Assembly (NCBI GenBank): GCA_001600455.1
Contig: BCKC01000007.1
Span: forward strand, 3,536,019-3,600,018
From: Endocalyx cinctus
Lineage: Eukaryota; Ascomycota; Sordariomycetes; Amphisphaeriales; Apiosporaceae
Direction: 5' to 3'
Length of the DNA: 64,000 nucleotides
Position 1 is the stretch's first letter, and each line of letters opens with the position of its first letter. Below are positions 46,736 through 58,801 of this stretch, piece by piece. The position numbers and the translations under genes were made by a program. Under the pieces are notes generated by a model. The model did no database searches. It had not been told where the DNA came from and was given only the letters and a program-made list of their open reading frames with translations.

Positions 46736-48922
46736 CTACTGAGGATAAGCAGCACCATCACCCCTCATATCGCTACCAGCAGACCAGAGCCCCACGTCTT
46801 TCTCGACGGGATCGATGGTCCAGCGAATAATCTGACCCCGTCCGAATTTAGACCTCTCCATACCTGTCAAGACCTTGACCTGATGTCCGAGCTTTTCCAG
46901 CCCCTTGATCGTCTCCTCCGGCATGCCCTCCTCGACGTAGACGGTGTAATCTGCCACGGCGCCTCCTTCTTCCGGTATGCTACCACCGCCTATGCAGACA
47001 CGCGGGGCATCGAGAGCTTGCTGAGGGTTCAGACCGCCCACGATCTGACCCAGCAAAACTTGCACGTGGCCCTGAGGTTGCATGAACCCGCCCATGACGC
47101 CGAAGACGGAGTGCAGGGAGCCGTCGGACAAGTTCGTGACCGCGCCGGGAATGATGGTGTGGTACGGCCTTTTGCGAGGGGCCACGACGTTGGGGTGAGC
47201 CGGGTTGAGGCTGAAATTGGCACCGCGGTTCTGCAGCGTGAAGCCGCAGCCCTCGGGAATGATACAGGTGCCGAACCCGCCGTAGTTGCTGTTGATGAAG
47301 GAAATGGCGTTCCCCTCGGCGTCAGAGACCGCGAAATAGACGGTGTCGCTGCTCTGGTGAGCCGGCGAAGGGAACGCGTTCGGGTCCCCATGCCCGAGCT
47401 GGTCGGCTCCTCGCGCTTTCGACGCGTCGAATAAGGACGCACGGGTAGCGAGGTAAGGGCTTGATATCATGGATTGCGTGGGCACTTTCTCAACGTTAGG
47501 ATCCGTCACGTACCAGGCGGCGTCGGCGAAGGCGAGTCGTAGGGCCTCAATTATGGCGTGCAGATAGGGCGCCGAATTGAAGTCTTCGGGCTTCCAGGTC
47601 GGAATGGCCCCGGTCTTCTCGAGTTCTTGAATAATTCCCAGCGCCATCAACGCCACGATACCCTGGCCGTTTGGCGGGTGTTCCCAGAGCGAGACTCCGT
47701 CCGTCGCGCCTAAGCCTTGCCCTTCGAAGTTGAGCGCGATGGGCTCGACAGGCTCGCTGCCCATCTCAAGGTGATAGGCGAGGTCGTCCAGCTCTATATG
47801 ACCGCCCAAGTCTTGCACAACCTTTACCAGGGCCTCGGCGATGCGCCCAGCGTAGAAGCCCTTCTTGCCCTCGATTGCCAGCGTGCGGAACGTGCGCGCC
47901 AGCGTGGGATTCTTCATGATCTCTCCCGCATTCGGAGCACGCGCGCCTGTCGAGTTGGAAGGATCCTTCTTTAGCATTTCATTGCCGTTGGGTGACGCCC
48001 GACGGATTTGGGCCTCGGATTTATTCCACTATTTTTATCACTAGCTTAGTTTTACGTCCTTTCTAGCGCTTCTTATCTATTATGCTTACACCACTCCGAA
48101 ACCACCAACGCAATCTAATCTGAATTTGAGAAGAAAGAGAAGCAAAAAGCAAAACTTACGAAGTAAGCCACACCCTCCGAAACCGGGAACCCCTTTTCGC
48201 CCAGCTCGATAGCGGGGGCGAGTATCTGTTCCATGGACAATTTCCCGCTACCGAAGCGTTCAACGGCATCACACCATCCAGCCGCGGCTCCGGGGACCGA
48301 TACGGCGTGGACGCTATCCATGGGGATGGTGCCGGACTTGCCGTCGGGCTCGAGGCCGAGGGACTTCCGAATCGTCTCCAGAGTGAATTTGTTACCGGCC
48401 CGGCCGGACCCGTTCATGGCCGACATCTTCTTCGTGTTGGCGTCGTAGTAAAGGCAGAACATGTCTCCGCCTATTCCCGTAGAGCAGGGCTCCGTCATGT
48501 TGAGGCCAGCAGCTTCGAGGCACACGTCAGCTGATGTCTAAAACTCCCAATCTCTCATTTTATTGCCTGTGCCGAAAGATTGTTCTCAAATTCATCGTTT
48601 GAAGTACAACAGGGATGATATATACGCCGAACTAAGATAAACCTACCAACAGCTACAGCGGCATCCTAACATTGCCATTATTAGCTTGCATACATATATA
48701 TAGGTTTTCATCAAATATCAACGAATTCAATATTAGACAAAGATAGCTATAGCTTACAGCGCAGTTTCCGCCAGCTTCCAAGATTTTGATGCCGCATTTT
48801 GCCGCCAACGGCTGCGTACAAGCGACGATTCCCTTAGTATTATGAACGACGCTGCGTCTACTGGGGAATTTCATAAAATTGGCGGACGGTGGGGGGAAAA
48901 CAGAAGGCGTCTCCAGCGGCAT
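46736..48922 (-). CDS. Gamma-glutamyltranspeptidase family protein
   Basis: An Ntn hydrolase precursor that self-cleaves and transfers or hydrolyses gamma-glutamyl groups, for example from glutathione. Exons 48922-48758, 48665-48647 (19 nt), 48512-48160 and 48028-46736 close exactly to 609 residues. The microexon supplies DAAVAV, and with an AAG acceptor the junction reads DAAVAVAAGLNMTEPCSTGI, the family consensus. Other motifs are GGDMFCLYYDA, NGSGRAG, WEHPPNGQGIVALMAL, the processing site DTVYFAVSD (nucleophile Thr about 408), SFINSNYGGFGTCIIPEGCG and GVMGGFMQPQGHVQVLLGQI. No signal peptide is seen, so it may be cytosolic, unlike classical secreted GGT. It might act on glutathione conjugates of a metabolite, given the P450 neighbours; that is inference. 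Confidence 0.93.
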
Positions 48923-50146
48923 GTTTTCTACTTTCTTTATCTATCTTTTTCTTCGAATAAAATTTGACCTCGGAGGCAGTTCAAACAGTAGAAGCGATTC
49001 TTCGCCGTCTTCGAGGGGGTGCAGTCTACGAGATAAATTCGGAGTGCCTCGGTATTTCAGTGTATGTTTGCCGAAAAAGACCGGATGACAAATGTATGAG
49101 ATATATACGCAGAACGGATCTGGCAGGTACGAAACATAGACGTATGTGCGCAAGCAGGTGAAAAAAATGATTAGAAGAAGAGGGAGAGGAGATACATATC
49201 TTACGATTGAATTAGAATAAGAGAGAATATAAATGAAGTCTAGATGTTACATAACTTACATCGAGTGATAAAGTAATAGAATCCGAAAGCTTAGTAATTT
49301 AAGCCCCGCCAAACAAGCGTACCTATATCGGAATCCGAGTGAGTGGATGCCCAAGTGGGTGTGGAGATCTTCGGAGCGTGTCCGCTACTTGTCTCGGGAA
49401 GTATACCCGATCGTAGTGGACATTATTTATTCTAACAAGATAGGTGTTGATGGGCGCAAAGAGCTCATTACGATAGGTTCTCATTTTCTCGAGACGATGT
49501 ATTTAATGTAGACTGAAAATGATAAGAGAAAGAAATGAGAATAAATAAATAAACAAATAAGTTAGGTAGATAGATAAAAGAAAAACAGAAATAATATAAA
49601 GTTTAAAATTTCATAATTGTTGATCGTAAACCTGAGGGAGATTTAATCTGATTAGAACCGGAGGGAATACCGGGGTAAATATACAACCAGTCAAACCGGA
49701 AGTCATCCGCCAATTCGGAGCTTGAGCCCGGCGTACCCAGCCGCTACACTGCAGTACTGTGGCTAGAACCGCTACCGCTGCCCTTTCGAGAGGATTTGGA
49801 TTACTTCAAATGGAACAAAGGAACAGAAAAGAAAGAGTAAAAATTGCAGTGACTTTAGCGCAACATTGAAAATGTTGATTAATTACATTTGCTAACTAAG
49901 TTAACCCCTTTTAAGAACTGCCTAGCAGCCTTTTTCAGGTCACTTGTTAGGGTTTAACCTAGTTCTTTAAAAGAATGATTAGAATAAGTCTATGTATTAT
50001 AAGGGAGAAATAGTTATAAATTATTTTTAAAATAATTGTACAACAACCGGATAAACAAGTAAATTATATATAGATCAAAGAAGCGGTGGTTATCAATCTT
50101 GAAAGCATAAACGACGTAGCCTTGAAGTATAAGTATTACCATATAA
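48923..50146. other. Intergenic spacer
   Basis: About 1.2 kb upstream of the GGT gene. Only short frames without domains, AT-rich, nothing identifiable. Confidence 0.45.
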
Positions 50147-50401
50147 TTACAGGGCCTCTTTCCAAACCAAACTCTTACTATACTTAGTATCAAAGGTATA
50201 GTTAATGTCAACATAGGGCTCGCGCACGTCTTGATCCAGAAATGGATCGTACACGGAGGCGAGAATAACTGTGTCATAAACTTTCGGCAAGCGTTCCGCG
50301 GTCTTGAAAAATTTCGTGGTGACCGTCTCGGGCTGATAATACTCGATAGCCTTATAGACAGTGTCAGAGATCTTTACTGTTGATTATTAGTAGCTAACTG
50401 G

Positions 50402-50489
50402 AGTATAAGCCACACCAGCCACATCACCAGCCACAGGCTGGTGTATGTGGCCGGTGCGGAGCTGGCCTGTGCGCCAGCTCACTTACACT
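50402..50489. mobile_element. 88-bp palindrome-rich MITE-like repeat
   Basis: GC-rich insert in AT-rich DNA. Its ends AGTATAAG and CTTACACT are imperfect inverted repeats. It contains two internal hairpins, ACCAGCC-ACA-GGCTGGT and GAGCTGG...CCAGCTC. No coding potential. A flanking duplication is not evident. Confidence 0.5.
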
Positions 50490-50490
50490 C

Positions 50491-50519
50491 GAAATAATTC
50501 TGACTAGCAGAATTATTTC
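50491..50519. repeat. Perfect 12-bp inverted repeat (hairpin)
   Basis: GAAATAATTCTG, a 5-nt loop ACTAG, then CAGAATTATTTC. It is immediately adjacent to the MITE-like repeat. Confidence 0.9.
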
Positions 50520-50739
50520 ACATCAACAACATCAATAACAACTTCATTTTCAGAACAGTAAAATCTTACGATTTTAACCCAACATCTACCGTATCCGTGA
50601 TATCGAGAAGGATAATCTTAAGCTTCAGGCCGGCGGTACATAGTACTACGCGCGCCGACACGAGTAGGGCTTTATAATGGGTTCCCACAACGCTCCCATG
50701 GGGCCATGGGGGCTTGGCGTGGGATGGGTTTGTAAAGTC

Positions 50740-51790
50740 CTACATAAGGTAATCCTCTGCTAGTAAACAACCGAAACCTATCGCATGTAAGAAACTTCTG
50801 CGAAAGTGACAGCGCAAATAGTGAACTTGATCCAAGAGAATATCTTGTTATTTTTGCAATTAATTCGAATGGCCGCTATATGGTAGGCGGTAAGTAAATA
50901 AGTTGCATAGCTCACATAAAATCCATAATACAAGGGAGAGAGTTTATGAGCGGAGTCAAGGACACCGGCAGACCCTGCTGTCAAAGATTGGTTCATAGCG
51001 TGATGGAGTGCAATCATATATATGTGTATATATATCTATGAAAGTGAGGAAGAATTTGGCCGAGTCTCCTATGGCTCGATTTGGGATGCCGTATTTTAAC
51101 TTAGGATCAGAGGTCCATAAGTGAGATATCTACCTTATACGTGTGCGTATGTGTGTGCGTGCGCGTTTATACGTTTTTAATATGATAATGTAGAGAAATA
51201 CCTAGTTGAACGCTCTATTGAATCTTGATGAATGATTTGTATCGATGATTGATTTTCCTCGGGCATTCATAATACCTAGGAAGAAGGACTCGAATTTGTG
51301 GACGTAGGGTTTCATAGTTCTATAATAGGATTACGAAAGTTGGTATAAACGTTGTTATATGCATGCTGTTGTCTCCATGCATATGAAATATCAGACTAGA
51401 GTACTATTTAGGAGTACGAGTAGGGGTAGATTGGAAGTTTGAGGATAGGACTCAGGAGTGTATTTAAATTGGTGGATCCCAGGCTGGCAGGGTTGGTTCT
51501 GCAAGGATGGCAGCGCCTAATTTAGCCCCATACTTGATCGCTTCTTCCATAACCGCGTCCTCCCCCGTCGCATCTTGCATTAATGGAGGGAGAGCCTTTC
51601 TGTTTTTCTTTCAAGGTACATATTCACTTAATCTTCCGCACTGGAAGTCTACCATATACCTCCCTTTCTTTTTTTTTTTTTTTTTTTAATATTTTTCCCT
51701 TTCATTAAGCACCACACTTAATTATAACTTTCATCGTTACAATAACTCTTTCGTTGCAAATCACATCATTTTAGTATTCTTACATACATA
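50740..51790. other. Spacer upstream of P450
   Basis: About 1 kb. It ends in a T-rich stretch (51670-51690) and a pyrimidine-rich leader before the P450 start. A 60-codon frame at 51507-51689 has no recognisable domain. Confidence 0.45.
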
Positions 51791-53553
51791 ATGATTAATC
51801 CGTCGTCTTTCGTCTTCAGCACGCCCTCATTATTTCGTCAAGCTGTAAACCCTATCAATTCTGACCTCCCGAACACAGAATCGATCCTTATTACTGTAGT
51901 CGCATGCATCTTCATGACGTATGTTTTCTTTTCGGCTCTCCTACATCTTACCCAAAACGGCAAGGAGCCTCCCGCGGTTGGCACCCTAATTCCCTTTATT
52001 AGTCCTATTATCGGCATGATTAAGGGAAATTCGAGATTTTATAATCAAATGCGGTATGTTAGAATATTGAACACACAATGTCGTTATGGCGCAGCACTGA
52101 GTATTCTATGCCTGCAGTGAAAAGTATCCCAACCTCCCTATCTATACTCTTCGACTTCCTGGAACCCGTCTTTATATCATCAATTCCCCCTCGCTTATCT
52201 CGCTCGTTCAGAGACAACATCGCATCCTTTCCTTCGCCCCCGTTGAGGCACGGGCGGCACAAACCTTTATGGGTGTTAGCAGACCTGCAGTTGACATTAT
52301 AAAGCACAATATAGGAAGTGATCAGAGTTTCGTTTCTGGATTCTTAAGGGCTGTGCACCCCGCCCTGAGCCCCGGTGTCGAGCTTGATGATTTGAATCAG
52401 AAGTCCATTCAGGTCGTTGTAGAGTCTCTGGATCAACTTGCCGCCACAAGCCCAAAACCCATTAGGCTTTATGAATGGATAACCCACCAAATTCTTTTCG
52501 CTACGACCGATGCCGTATATGGACCTAATAATCCTTTGCGGGATTATGCCAATCTTCAAAACTGGTAGTAAGTGAGGTCGTTCCTATCACCTGTTGCCAC
52601 ACAGGACGTATTAACTTGAATTGCTTAGTAAATATGAACCGGCATTAATGACTCTAATGTTGGACGTTCTTCCTAATCTATTAGCACGCGAAGGTGTTAA
52701 TGCTCGAGAAGAATTAGTTGATTCCTTCGTGAGTTATCTTTCCAACGAGCAGAATCTCAACAGCTCTGGCTATATCCGGCGTCGATACGACTATATGATC
52801 AGCCAAGGAATCTCTCTGCGGGACATCGCACGATTCGAAGTTGGTGGCGTTTTTGCTCTCGTCGGAAATACTATTCCCACCTCATTCTGGTTTCTTTATC
52901 GAATTTTTTCCGATCCCGTGGTTTTGGAAGATTGCCGCCGAGAAGTTTCCCAGGCCGTGGAAAAAGCAGATGATGGGAAGGTGAATACGATTAACCTTGC
53001 CCATATAAAGAACTCATGTCCTATATTCATGTCTACTTACCAAGAGGTCTTCCGATTCCATGGAATGGGGACATCAGCTCGTGTTGCTCTTGATGATTAT
53101 GTTCTGGATGGGTATCTTATCAAAAAGGGAAGCACAATATTGATTCCCGCCAAGCTTCAGCACACATCCGAAGAGATCTGGGGCAGTGGTGTTGATGTTT
53201 TCAATCACAGGCGTTTTCTGAAGACATATAGCAACAAGCGCTACAATCCGGTGGCCTTTCGAGGGTTTGGTGGAGGGACAACACTTTGTCCAGGTCGTCA
53301 TTTCGCTACAACAGAGATCCTCCTATTCACCGCTTTGGTGATCCTTCGATTTGACGCTACGCCAAAGGGCGGAAGCTGGCCGTTTCCTACAACAGCCAAG
53401 TCCAGCCAGGCAGCTGCAATGGACCAACCAGATTATGATATCGACGTTAAACTTCAAGTACGTGGAGGAGGTCAACAGCCTTGGGTCGTTGCATTTCCCA
53501 TCAAAGACAAGGCTACATCTCTTACCGCGGAAGATATCCCGCAAAGTAAGTAG
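51791..53553 (+). CDS. Cytochrome P450 with non-canonical I-helix (CYP7/CYP8-like type)
   Basis: A membrane-anchored P450 of 545 residues from exons 51791-52053, 52118-52567 and 52629-53553, joining in phase. A hydrophobic anchor (ILITVVACIFMTYVFFSALL) lies near residues 32-51, followed by a short Pro region. The K-helix is TYQEVFRF (ExxR) and the haem loop is FGGGTTLCPGRHFA, with the ligand Cys at about 458. The I-helix segment reads FALVGNTIPTSFWFLY and lacks the usual acidic-Thr pair. This is seen in CYP7/CYP8-like enzymes and in fungal relatives, some of which act as isomerases or on sterol-like substrates. It is convergent with the next P450, 418 bp away. The substrate cannot be told from sequence. 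Confidence 0.92.
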
Positions 53554-53971
53554 GAATATCTGGTGCCTGAGGCTGGTGGTCTGTAAATACCATGATTTGG
53601 ATGGGAGAGGTTTCCTATACCAAAATTATCCATCTCGCTAATCAATCAACTGACATATATTATGACCGAGTCTTTTTTTCCTTCAGTTAAATTAGTATAA
53701 TAAAATGCATTCGCTTATTTCCGACCACGGGCGGAAATACACAACATACATGTGATATTAAGACCAAAGCCTTGATGTAACGGTACCCCAGAACATCAAA
53801 AGATTAACAATTGCTGTGAGAGGTCTGGTTGAATACAATGCAATTTAATCGATTTATTCGATATGGGTGTGTATGTAGGGGTGATACTTATTCCACTAAT
53901 ATGCGGGTTGTGTCGGGCTAGTATGTACACCTATTGTAATCTATATCTATGGTAATTATAATCTGCGATGC
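53554..53971. other. Short spacer between convergent P450 genes
   Basis: About 0.4 kb, AT-rich 3' flanking sequence of both genes. Confidence 0.5.
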
Positions 53972-55871
53972 TCAAGTACTCGCCTTGCGTACACTTAACT
54001 GCCTCCAGTATTCACCTCTTGGCTTAAATACTAAGTTTGGCCCATCATGATCTGCAACTGCAAGATCATGGAGTTGATACTCATTTAGCCCTTTTCCTTC
54101 TCCAAGTCTGCCAGCTTCCCCTGGCACTTTCTCGAAATCGTAGTACCAAAGCGTTTTCGCCAGGACCAAACTTGTCTCTTGATATGCCATAGCCTTTCCT
54201 AAACAGCCTGTTTCTCCAAGAGAGAAGGGAGAGAAGGCAGCCCGCATCTCTTTTTTGACAGAATCAGGTATCGTACCACTAGGAGACCTCTGATTGCTCC
54301 CCTGCGCTTCTGACTTGCCAGATTCGAGCCAGCGCTCAGGCTTGAAAGTGAATGGATCGTGGAAGTAGTCCTCATTATGCATTAAACAGTATGGGTTTAC
54401 CCCGACGATAGTTCCCCGAGGAATTACGTGTCCGTCCACGATGAAAGGAGCCGTAGAGGAAGAATACGGTTCACGCCAAAAAGTGGCAAGGAACGGTGGC
54501 GAAATTCTGAACGTCTCGTCGAGTACAGCCCGTAAATATGTACAGCCAGACAGTCGCGGGCCGCTTCGCATAGAATTAGCCGAGGGAAAGGTAGTGCGTA
54601 TCTCGTGGGCAAGCCTTGCATAAGCGGCTGGGTAACGTGATAAGTAAAAGAAAACGGAGCTTAAAGCTGCCGAGAGTGTTGTACCTCCTGCATCGTGTGT
54701 TGTAACACTCATTTTAGTTACGCCTCCTCTATACAGCGGAAATGAATGAAATCCACAGATGTTGTAAACATACCTGCGGGAAGAATAAAAACTGCTTCGG
54801 CCCATAGCTCGCTCTGCCTGAGACCTTCTTCTGTAGGAGATTCATCACTAGAGTCTGATGCGATAGAATAGAAGTCGTGTCTAGCATTTTTGGCAAGGCG
54901 TTTTCGTGCCTCTATTATGCCTTGTAAAGCTTTACTAAAAGCTTTCCCGTTCTTTTTGTTAAGTCGACGGAGTAAGGGCCAAAGGGCTGAGATGGTTGGC
55001 CAAGCCACTAATTACAAGTAAGCCGCGAAATGTGAAAGGGGGGAATGGGACACTTCCAACGAACAGAAATAGTACAGAAATGATAAAAAATGGCCGAGAT
55101 AAAGAAAACTCACTGAAAATGCTGACTAAACCATTTAGAGAAACCATTGCACGAGGAAAAACTCTATTAGCGCTTTCAGTCTGGCTGTTCAGTGGTAGCC
55201 CAAAGGCCAGTTGACCTGCAATATCTGCAGTGAGACGTTCGCATATAGGAGACATATTGATAGGCTCTTTGGTGTTTAATAGTTGTGCTAGGAACACATC
55301 AATCTCTCGAAGCATAACGGGCTCAAAATCCCGTAGTGACCGATCTGACAAAATACGCCCGTACACTCGACGCTTCTGTCTGTGCCTTTCTCGGTCCAAG
55401 GTGCCAAATATGTTCGTCTGTGGGTTTAGTTGTGTGTGAATATATATCCTCGCTTTCCCGATGTCTGGGTGGAGGTAAATATCTTGATTTATCTTATTAG
55501 CCCCGCTTAATAGAAGCAGATATATCTGTGATTATGTACCACGTAGCGCCGTAACAGTATTAAACACCAGTCGGTTAGGTGCCTGTCGAACAACAGGTCC
55601 ATACTTCAAATGACCTTGGTAAGTAGCAAGATGAAGACATCTTTTCACAGCATAGTAACCAGAATAGCCATCCGTAAGCTTGGCGATAAGTGGACCTGGA
55701 TAGTTTTTCAAAGGGTGAAAATAGACTCGGTAGCTTAGTGCCACTATAACCTTCGTTTTGAAGTTAGTCAAAAGGACGTAGAAAGCATGCTTCGAAGGGA
55801 ATGGATACCAAGGATAACACGATATGGAAGCCGTTTCCGCAGACGACGTAAATGATGTTTGGGATTTCCAT
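53972..55871 (-). CDS. Cytochrome P450 (CYP65-like secondary-metabolism type)
   Basis: A microsomal P450 of 530 residues. Exons 55871-55809, 55750-55540, 55482-55114, 55007-54774 and 54687-53972 have consistent phases, and four introns show CTAAC/CTAAT-type branch sites. The first intron restores a continuous anchor MEIPNIIYVVCGNGFHIVLS before VALSYRVYFHPLKNYPGP, the typical Pro-rich hinge of this group. Next come LDRERHRQKRRVYGRILSDR (C-helix), FGLPLN, the I-helix LPAGGTTLSAAL, the K-helix LDETFRISPP and the haem loop FSPFSLGETGCLGKAMAY (Cys about 454). The I-helix has Gly-Gly in place of the acidic residue before Thr. It resembles fungal toxin and polyketide tailoring P450s. Substrate unknown. 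Confidence 0.92.
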
Positions 55872-57304
55872 TATGACTGATGACAAGATTTGATTACCAC
55901 AATGAATAGGTTGATCTTGGGAGCGTTGGCACGAAAAAAAAAAGATCAAACTAAAATAAACAAAGGTGACGGTGTCTGCGATATTTAACTTAAACTAGAT
56001 TTTAGATGCGTGGAAACATAATAACCACAGAATAGCGAAAACGAAATGTAGTAAATATCAGAGTAGTAGATAGAAAACTATAAAGGAAAAAAAGAAAGAA
56101 AAAAAAAACTTGAAACGAGGTTCAGATGTTGAATATTATGGTATTTTGGAAATTGAAGAGCGTAACTATTCTTAATTATAGTAAAATATCGGCGGGTGGG
56201 GTAATAGATTATATGCTTCGACGTGTTGAATTGTATACTCGTCATAACATAATAGTGTTTAAACAACGATTCCCCCTCTTCTTAGAGTTATGTTATTAGC
56301 AATAAGGACGTGGGGTGCGGAATATAGAATATCAAGGGTGGAGAGTACGTAGTGTATTATGTTTCTTCCCCCCTTGCCGCTGGCTATATGCAAGTGTTAT
56401 TATAATGCATATAACAGCCCCATTACAGTATAGATATTGGAATGTACGGTATGTTTACTGTAATATAGTTCTGGCACGAAAGTCTAGTTTTTCATATTCC
56501 GTATTTACTTTGAGGTGTCAATAATAAAACTTTTTGATTCACGGTAGGGCTGGAACATTTACATTTGCCCAGAACATATCGGGAGGTACAAATCGTGACA
56601 CTCCCAGGCATGAAAGTACCGTCTATGGTCAAATCCCCAGGAAGAGATACCCTTGAACCTGGACTTGTTCTTTATGTGGTAGGAAGAAGTCGCATCGACT
56701 CATTGATCGTCCCCGTAAGATGCTGTCAGGGTCAGGCATTAGATACCAGGTAGCTACCAGCTACTCTGGTGTGAATATATTGTTACGATGTGCATATATA
56801 TGCGGCCTTCCTCCCATATATTTAGTATGAGAGGAGGGCTAGGAACTAATATATCGTTGAGCCCTTACATACTTACCTAGCTGTTATCATGTATGCCATA
56901 CCCTCACTCCGGTAACCCCCTCTCTATTTCTCACAGATGTGGTAGAGATCTTAAGGCACTTAGATCATTAATATCTACAGTTTTTAGTTCCTTCCGTGTT
57001 ATATCAGCGTGATGTGGATAGCGGGCGAGAAAGTACAGTGGGATTATGAGGCTGGAAGTTATTGTCTCTAATAAATATCAACAAATAGCCAATCAATGCG
57101 ACGAGCCGTGATAATATACGTTCTTATAAACAATAAGACGGAGGCGTCTCGGCTGAGTTTGATGTAAGCGAGCTTATCTGACGTTCTTTATATTTAGTTT
57201 TCTCGAATGAAGCCTGCAATGATGTCATATCCATCTCTGTTCTCTTTATCAACGAGTTAACACATGATCGTATACGAAGCTTTTTGAAGGCAAAGGCAAC
57301 TTAC
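55872..57304. other. Spacer between P450 gene and P450 relic
   Basis: About 1.4 kb and AT-rich. Just below 57305 a possible continuation of the relic (GTAAGT donor, then ASFEKTKYKERQ) fades out. No other gene seen. Confidence 0.45.
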
Positions 57305-58204
57305 CTTCAAGCGAAGATCGCATATAAACAATGGAGTCAAGCCATTGGCTTTTTTTTTCATCATATTAAAATTTTGCCCGAAGCCCAAATTACCCATACA
57401 GTCGAATGAAAACCACGTCACCAAATCATTCACATTGACTAGCTGTCCAAAACGTTCATTGATGACTTCGCCAAAAACGCGGACTTGCCTATGGATCTTA
57501 GAATAATATCGAGTGAGACCTGCGACAAGGTCAGCAAGTTGCTAAATATGACTAAAAATCGGCAATTCTTACGTGCAGAGCTCATAGCCGTGTCATAGAG
57601 TTTTCTGCGCTTGCCATATACAGCTGTATTCCTTGAAAATATACTACATGTCTTAGGGAATAGGACGTCGTACCATTCTGACCTTTTATTATGACTCTTT
57701 GGGCCATCGAGGAACTCTAACGCCGCAGTATGGAAATAATGATCTCATTTGGACCTATTACCTCAGAATTTGACGCGCATCGAAGGTGTTTAACCCAATT
57801 ATCCTCTAACTAACCTGTCCGGAAACATGCCCCGTATTTCTGATGCCATTCATTTAGAACATGGTGGTTCTTAGAATTTCTCCATTCCAAACGTGCCAGA
57901 GTTTCGAGAGTGTAACTAGTCGCGAGCTAGGGAACTTGGCCAGTCGATGAAAATAAAGTCTGTAGACGCCGACGCTGGAAAAGAGGCCCAATATTTAACC
58001 AGAAAGCATAAAAGAGGAATCTATTACAAGCTGGGGGGGATTAGCAGGGTCAATGCTGACAGAGATGCTCAGATAGATCATGAATCCGAGAGCATGCGAT
58101 AGAAGCAGGCTTGGTGCTTGTAAATGCCATTCTCCATGCATGAATATGCCTAGGTGAGGACTTAGACCCAGAGCAATGGAAATGTAGGAAAGTGAGGTAA
58201 TCAT
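57305..58204 (-). pseudogene. Cytochrome P450 pseudogene, N-terminal half only
   Basis: Relic of a third P450. The 5' part has a polytopic hydrophobic N-terminus (MITSLSYISIALGLSPHLGI, LLLSHALGFMIYLSISVSID), a TAA stop, then ILGLFSSVGVYRLYFHRLAK and a frameshift before EWHQKYGACFRTG-like sequence. Further pieces are ALEFLDGPKSHNKRSEWYDV and RNTAVYGKRRKLYDTAMSSA. After a clean intron come LTRYYSKIHRQVRVFGEVIN, NVNDLVTWFSFDCMGNLGFG and NFNMMKKKANGLTPL. The I-helix, ExxR and haem loop are absent. The parts that survive resemble CYPs of fungal indole/diketopiperazine or benzoate-type groups, which is a loose comparison. Confidence 0.82.
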
Positions 58205-58741
58205 GCTGACTACAGCAAGTGCGTGTATGTTTTATGATCCAGCTGGGAATATGGGCGCGAAATGTGTTCATAGGGCAAAATATCTAGAGTCATGGCATGG
58301 GAACTTGATGACCTAGGAATATTATCATCGGGAATAGGACTGTAACGCTGTAAAAGAAGGACTGTGCTTAAAACAGAACAATCACTATGTATGTTGGTTC
58401 TATTAGACCGAAAGCGAATGTACAGAACGGAGTCCATTTCTCTTCTTCTCCGTCTCTTAATAACGGGTAGTAGCAATTATAACATAAGACGGCTTATGCT
58501 AAGAAGAAGCTTCCCGGGTGTTGTATGCAGATTGACCCATCGAATAATACGTAAAATGTGATTTCATGAGGTTGTTATGATGCTCTTTTAGCAAATAAAA
58601 AATAGCATCAAAAATCAAAAATAGAAAATCACCTAGCGCTAAGCGAATAGCCTAGCCTTACCAGAGAGAAAACTATATTCACTGGAATTATATATATGTT
58701 TTTTTTTTGTTTTCTTTTTCTTTTCTTTCTTTCTTTCTTTC

Positions 58742-58801
<60 letters not shown>

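Larger units (their letters stand above)
50147..50739 (-). pseudogene. Unidentified coding relic split by a palindromic repeat
   Basis: Two stretches on the minus strand have convincing amino-acid composition. The first (about 50739-50580) reads DFTNPSHAKPPWPHGSVVGT and later LKLKIILLDITDTVDVGLK. The second (about 50374-50147) reads ISDTVYKAIEYYQPETVTTK, YDTVILASVYDPFLDQDV and REPYVDINYTFDTKYSK. Between them lies a GTAAGA donor-like site, a palindromic MITE-like repeat and CAACAG. The phases do not match for a normal intron, and no start codon is found. I do not recognise the family. It may be a decayed gene or one whose other exons I cannot place. Confidence 0.4.

Noticed and set aside
46736..55871. 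GGT plus P450s as an epipolythiodioxopiperazine (gliotoxin-type) cluster
   Set aside because: No NRPS, glutathione transferase, dithiol oxidase or transporter is present, and GGT is not diagnostic.
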